DNA of 9,206 bases from positions 2,337 to 11,542 of the forward strand of contig DTVI01000028.1 in the NCBI GenBank assembly GCA_012963655.1, written 5' to 3'. A program made the translations under genes and the position numbers. Within the stretch, counting starts at the first letter, position 1, and the number at the start of each line of letters is the position of its first letter. The DNA is from Sulfurimonas sp. (lineage in GTDB: Bacteria > Campylobacterota > Campylobacteria > Campylobacterales > Sulfurimonadaceae). Shown here piece by piece: positions 7,386-9,206 of this stretch. The notes under the pieces are model-generated. The model saw nothing but the letters and a program-made list of their open reading frames with translations. It did no database searches and was not told the DNA's origin.

Positions 7386-8081
7386 ATGAAACAAGTCTTC
7401 TTACTACTTTTCCCCTTTTTACTCTTAGCACAAACCTATACCTTCAGCTATGCTAATGAGAATGTTGCTATGGCTATTGCTTCAAAAATACTAATTAAGG
7501 CTTATGAAAGAGCAAATATTTCTATACAAGTTATTTCTTTTTCATCAGAAATATCTTTAAAGGCTTCAAATTCAGGACAAGTTGATGGGGAAGTTGCTCG
7601 TATTGCGGATATTTCAAAGCTTTATCCTAATCTTGTACAAGTACCTGTTTCTTTAGTTGATGTTGAAGCGGTTGCCTTTAGCAAAACTCCAAATTTATAC
7701 ATTAGTAAATGGGATGATTTAAAAAAGTATGATTTTACGATTATCAAGGGAACCAAATTTATAGAAAAAAGTACACAAGCCTATGATAAAGACTATGTAA
7801 GTACATTTATACAGGCCTTTGATGCCCTGAAGGATGATAAAACAGATCTTATAGTGGTACCGAAAAAAGCAGCTATTAGGCTTTGTTTACGAGCACAATA
7901 CAAAGATATTAAAAGAATCAGTCCTGTGTTAAAAAAATTAAAACTTTATCATTTTGTACATGCTAAAAATACGCATCTCATTGCAAAGATACTTCCAATT
8001 TTAGAGCAAATGAAAAAAAGTGGAGAAATTAATTATATAGAGAAATCCTATCTCAGGTCTTTAACTAAGTGTAATAACTGA
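7386..8081 (+). CDS. Periplasmic family-3 type solute-binding protein, orphan
   Basis: The preferred product is 231 residues. Residues 1-15 form a Sec signal peptide (MKQ then a leucine/phenylalanine core) with likely cleavage after A15; there is no lipobox cysteine, so it should be a free periplasmic protein. The mature part resembles short bacterial extracellular solute-binding proteins of family 3: an early ENVAMAIASKIL helix, an SGQVDGEVARI segment at about 62-73, then YPNL and VPV, and a second lobe with TIIKGT. Such proteins capture amino acids or similar small ligands for an ABC importer or a sensor. No permease, ATPase or sensor gene is nearby, so ligand and partner are unknown. An in-frame TTG at 7335 with AGAAGG nine bases upstream would add 17 hydrophobic residues; I prefer the ATG because the signal peptide begins there. 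The 3' end overlaps truA by 17 bases in opposite orientation. Confidence 0.8.
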   Translation: MKQVFLLLFPFLLLAQTYTFSYANENVAMAIASKILIKAYERANISIQVISFSSEISLKASNSGQVDGEVARIADISKLYPNLVQVPVSLVDVEAVAFSKTPNLYISKWDDLKKYDFTIIKGTKFIEKSTQAYDKDYVSTFIQAFDALKDDKTDLIVVPKKAAIRLCLRAQYKDIKRISPVLKKLKLYHFVHAKNTHLIAKILPILEQMKKSGEINYIEKSYLRSLTKCNN

Positions 8082-8859
8082 CTTGAATCAAATGTAGCCC
8101 TTTTGACTTGGCTCTAGAACTAATTTTCTCGTCTTTATGATGTAGTAGTGCTTCCTCAATATCATTTAGACTAAGCTGCTTTTTACCTAGTGCAAATAAA
8201 GCACCCGCCATATACCGAACCATATATCTTAAAAATCCTTTTCCCACGACCTTAAGGTAATAGATTTTATTGCCAAAACTTGAACTTGGAACTTCTACTA
8301 TCTCACAACTAAAAATAGTGCGAAAACTTGAACTTATATTGGTATCTCGTTTTGCAAAGTTATAAAAGTCATGTTCCCCAATGAAAAGTTTACAAGCTTG
8401 CTGCATACGTTGTATATCAAGAGGCCCTGTAGTCGAGTTTTTAGTATTAGTAGGGATATGCGTAACGATATCATTAAAAACGGGGTTATAGACGGTATCA
8501 GCGCAAAAGTAATAATGATACTCTTTACTCTTGCAGTCCTTATTTGGGTTAAACTCTGGGGCACAGGATTTACATTGTAGGATACGGATATCATCAGGCA
8601 ATAATGAATTCATACCAAGAAGAAGTTTTTCTGAGTCGATTGATAGGGGGATAGAAATTTTTACAACTTGTCCCTGTGCGTGAACACCTGCGTCAGTTCG
8701 ACTTGCAGAGGAAATGGTACACTCTTGATATTTACATATCTTTTTGAGTATTTGATGGATACTTGCTTGAATACTGGGTCTTTGGTCTTTTTCACCTAGG
8801 TCTTGCCAGCCAAAATAATTAGTGCCCTTGTAAGAAACTATAAGATGGTAATAATACAT
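8065..8859 (-). CDS. truA: tRNA pseudouridine(38-40) synthase TruA
   Basis: This 264-residue cytosolic enzyme converts uridine to pseudouridine at positions 38-40 of the tRNA anticodon stem-loop. The family core SRTDAGVHAQGQVV contains the catalytic aspartate, D56 from this start; the usual GRTD glycine is serine here. Other family marks are SYKGTNYFGWQ at the N-terminus, LPDDIRI, KEYHYYF, FIGEHDFYNF and the C-terminal FLRYMVRYMAGAL. I start at the ATG at 8859 because GGA lies seven bases before it. The in-frame TTG at 8871 overlaps that ribosome site and would add only four residues. Six cysteines fall in the first half, four of them around residues 96-119 including a CxxC pair, which is unusual and may be lineage-specific. 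The gene converges with the solute-binding protein gene with no terminator between. Confidence 0.93.
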   Translation of the reverse strand: MYYYHLIVSYKGTNYFGWQDLGEKDQRPSIQASIHQILKKICKYQECTISSASRTDAGVHAQGQVVKISIPLSIDSEKLLLGMNSLLPDDIRILQCKSCAPEFNPNKDCKSKEYHYYFCADTVYNPVFNDIVTHIPTNTKNSTTGPLDIQRMQQACKLFIGEHDFYNFAKRDTNISSSFRTIFSCEIVEVPSSSFGNKIYYLKVVGKGFLRYMVRYMAGALFALGKKQLSLNDIEEALLHHKDEKISSRAKSKGLHLIQVSYYT

Positions 8860-8930
8860 GTATATTTCCAAGTTTGAGTATGTATATCTAGTATGGACTC
8901 TATTTCATTAATATATGTTTGTAATTGCAT
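8838..8930 (-). CDS. Possible 30-residue ORF overlapping the truA start
   Basis: An ATG at 8930 opens a 30-codon frame ending in TAG at 8838-8840, inside the beginning of truA. The first half (MQLQTYINEIESILDI) looks like an amphipathic helix; the second half is simply truA sequence in another frame. There is no ribosome site before the ATG. It may be a chance ORF, a leader peptide, or the surviving N-terminus of a decayed gene. I do not recognise it. Confidence 0.15.
   Translation of the reverse strand: MQLQTYINEIESILDIHTQTWKYTCIITIL
8865..8869 (-). promoter_or_regulatory. Ribosome binding site fixing the truA ATG
   Basis: Minus-strand GGAAA, with GGA ending seven bases before the ATG at 8859. 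It overlaps the alternative TTG at 8871 and so argues against that start. Confidence 0.6.
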
Positions 8931-9206
8931 TGAGGTATGCCCTGTTTATTTGTATTTTAAAATTTGTCGTGAACCAATACTAATTTTGTTCTTATATTTA
9001 GTACTGACGCCATACTTTGGTATGACTTTATTATATTTCAGTTGACAACCCTGCTGCTATAAATAGATGATAGGGTGACATGTATATGGATATTTAGGCT
9101 CTACTTCAAAAATTCAGCTTCCGCCTTGGCTCTGTTGGCCTTTGAAAGGTTTGTCCTATACCTTTTTTGTTTATATTATTATCCCTTAAATATCTTAGAA
9201 AATGGG
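8931..9206. other. Right-end region with no convincing gene
   Basis: I see no tRNA, no mobile-element end and no complete gene here. Two short frames run off the window edge. One, on the minus strand, ends with TGA at 9108-9106 and has a strongly basic tail (GQTFQRPTEPRRKLNF). The other, on the plus strand, begins at GTG 9075, is open for 44 codons and is hydrophobic (SASALALLAFERF). They overlap, so at most one is likely to be real, and neither is recognised. A 5-bp hairpin CATAC-TTTG-GTATG lies at 9011-9024, and CCTTTGAAAGG at 9139-9149 is a short palindrome. The plus strand also has TTGACA at 9042-9047 and TGCTATAAA at 9055-9063, but only ten bases apart, too close to form one promoter. 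Confidence 0.4.

Noticed and set aside
8334..8594. Overlapping ORFs on both strands inside truA
   Set aside because: Alternative frames of a well-supported truA; no start signals or recognisable motifs.
8860..8871. TTG start for truA at 8871
   Set aside because: It overlaps the ribosome site serving the ATG at 8859 and adds only four residues not needed by the family.
9042..9063. TTGACA and TGCTATAAA as one plus-strand promoter
   Set aside because: The spacer is only ten bases; 16-18 are needed. The second element alone could be an extended -10, but no gene follows convincingly.
1..9206. CRISPR array, tRNA or rRNA, insertion sequence, toxin-antitoxin or phage-defence genes
   Set aside because: I looked for spaced repeats, tRNA arms, terminal inverted repeats and small paired ORFs and found none.

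Overview
This is an AT-rich window with four closely packed minus-strand genes on the left, one plus-strand gene and one more minus-strand gene on the right, then a short non-genic end. The best taxonomic clue is the single-chain CcsB-CcsA cytochrome c synthase of 1038 residues. Such fusions are typical of Campylobacterota (Epsilonproteobacteria), so I infer a free-living or environmental member of that phylum. The genus cannot be fixed from this window.

Layout. Bases 1-815 (minus) hold an aldo/keto reductase whose last codon or stop lies off the edge. It sits 16 bases downstream of a single-domain hemerythrin (832-1224, minus), and the two probably share a transcript. A perfect 8-bp hairpin with a GAAA loop follows the next gene, ccsBA (1402-4518, minus). 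Upstream of ccsBA is polA (4583-7282, minus), a full three-domain DNA polymerase I with an intact proofreading site and a TTG start. polA is divergent from an orphan periplasmic family-3 solute-binding protein (7386-8081, plus). Their intergenic region holds two opposed TATACT -10 boxes and a 9-bp inverted repeat. The binding protein gene overlaps tail to tail with truA (8065-8859, minus). Bases 8931-9206 contain no convincing gene.

How the genes relate. These are mostly unrelated housekeeping functions: DNA repair and replication (polA), tRNA modification (truA), cytochrome c maturation (ccsBA), oxygen or iron handling (hemerythrin), a general NADPH-dependent reductase and a solute-binding protein. 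The hemerythrin and CcsBA fit a respiratory, oxygen-sensing lifestyle but are not obviously one pathway.

I see no mobile element, CRISPR array, tRNA or rRNA, and no clearly new biological system. The items most worth a second look are the signal-peptide-like linker and absence of cysteine in CcsBA, the tandem repeat upstream of ccsBA, the symmetric polA/binding-protein intergenic region with a possibly leaderless mRNA, the cysteine cluster in TruA, and the unusual aldo/keto reductase subfamily.
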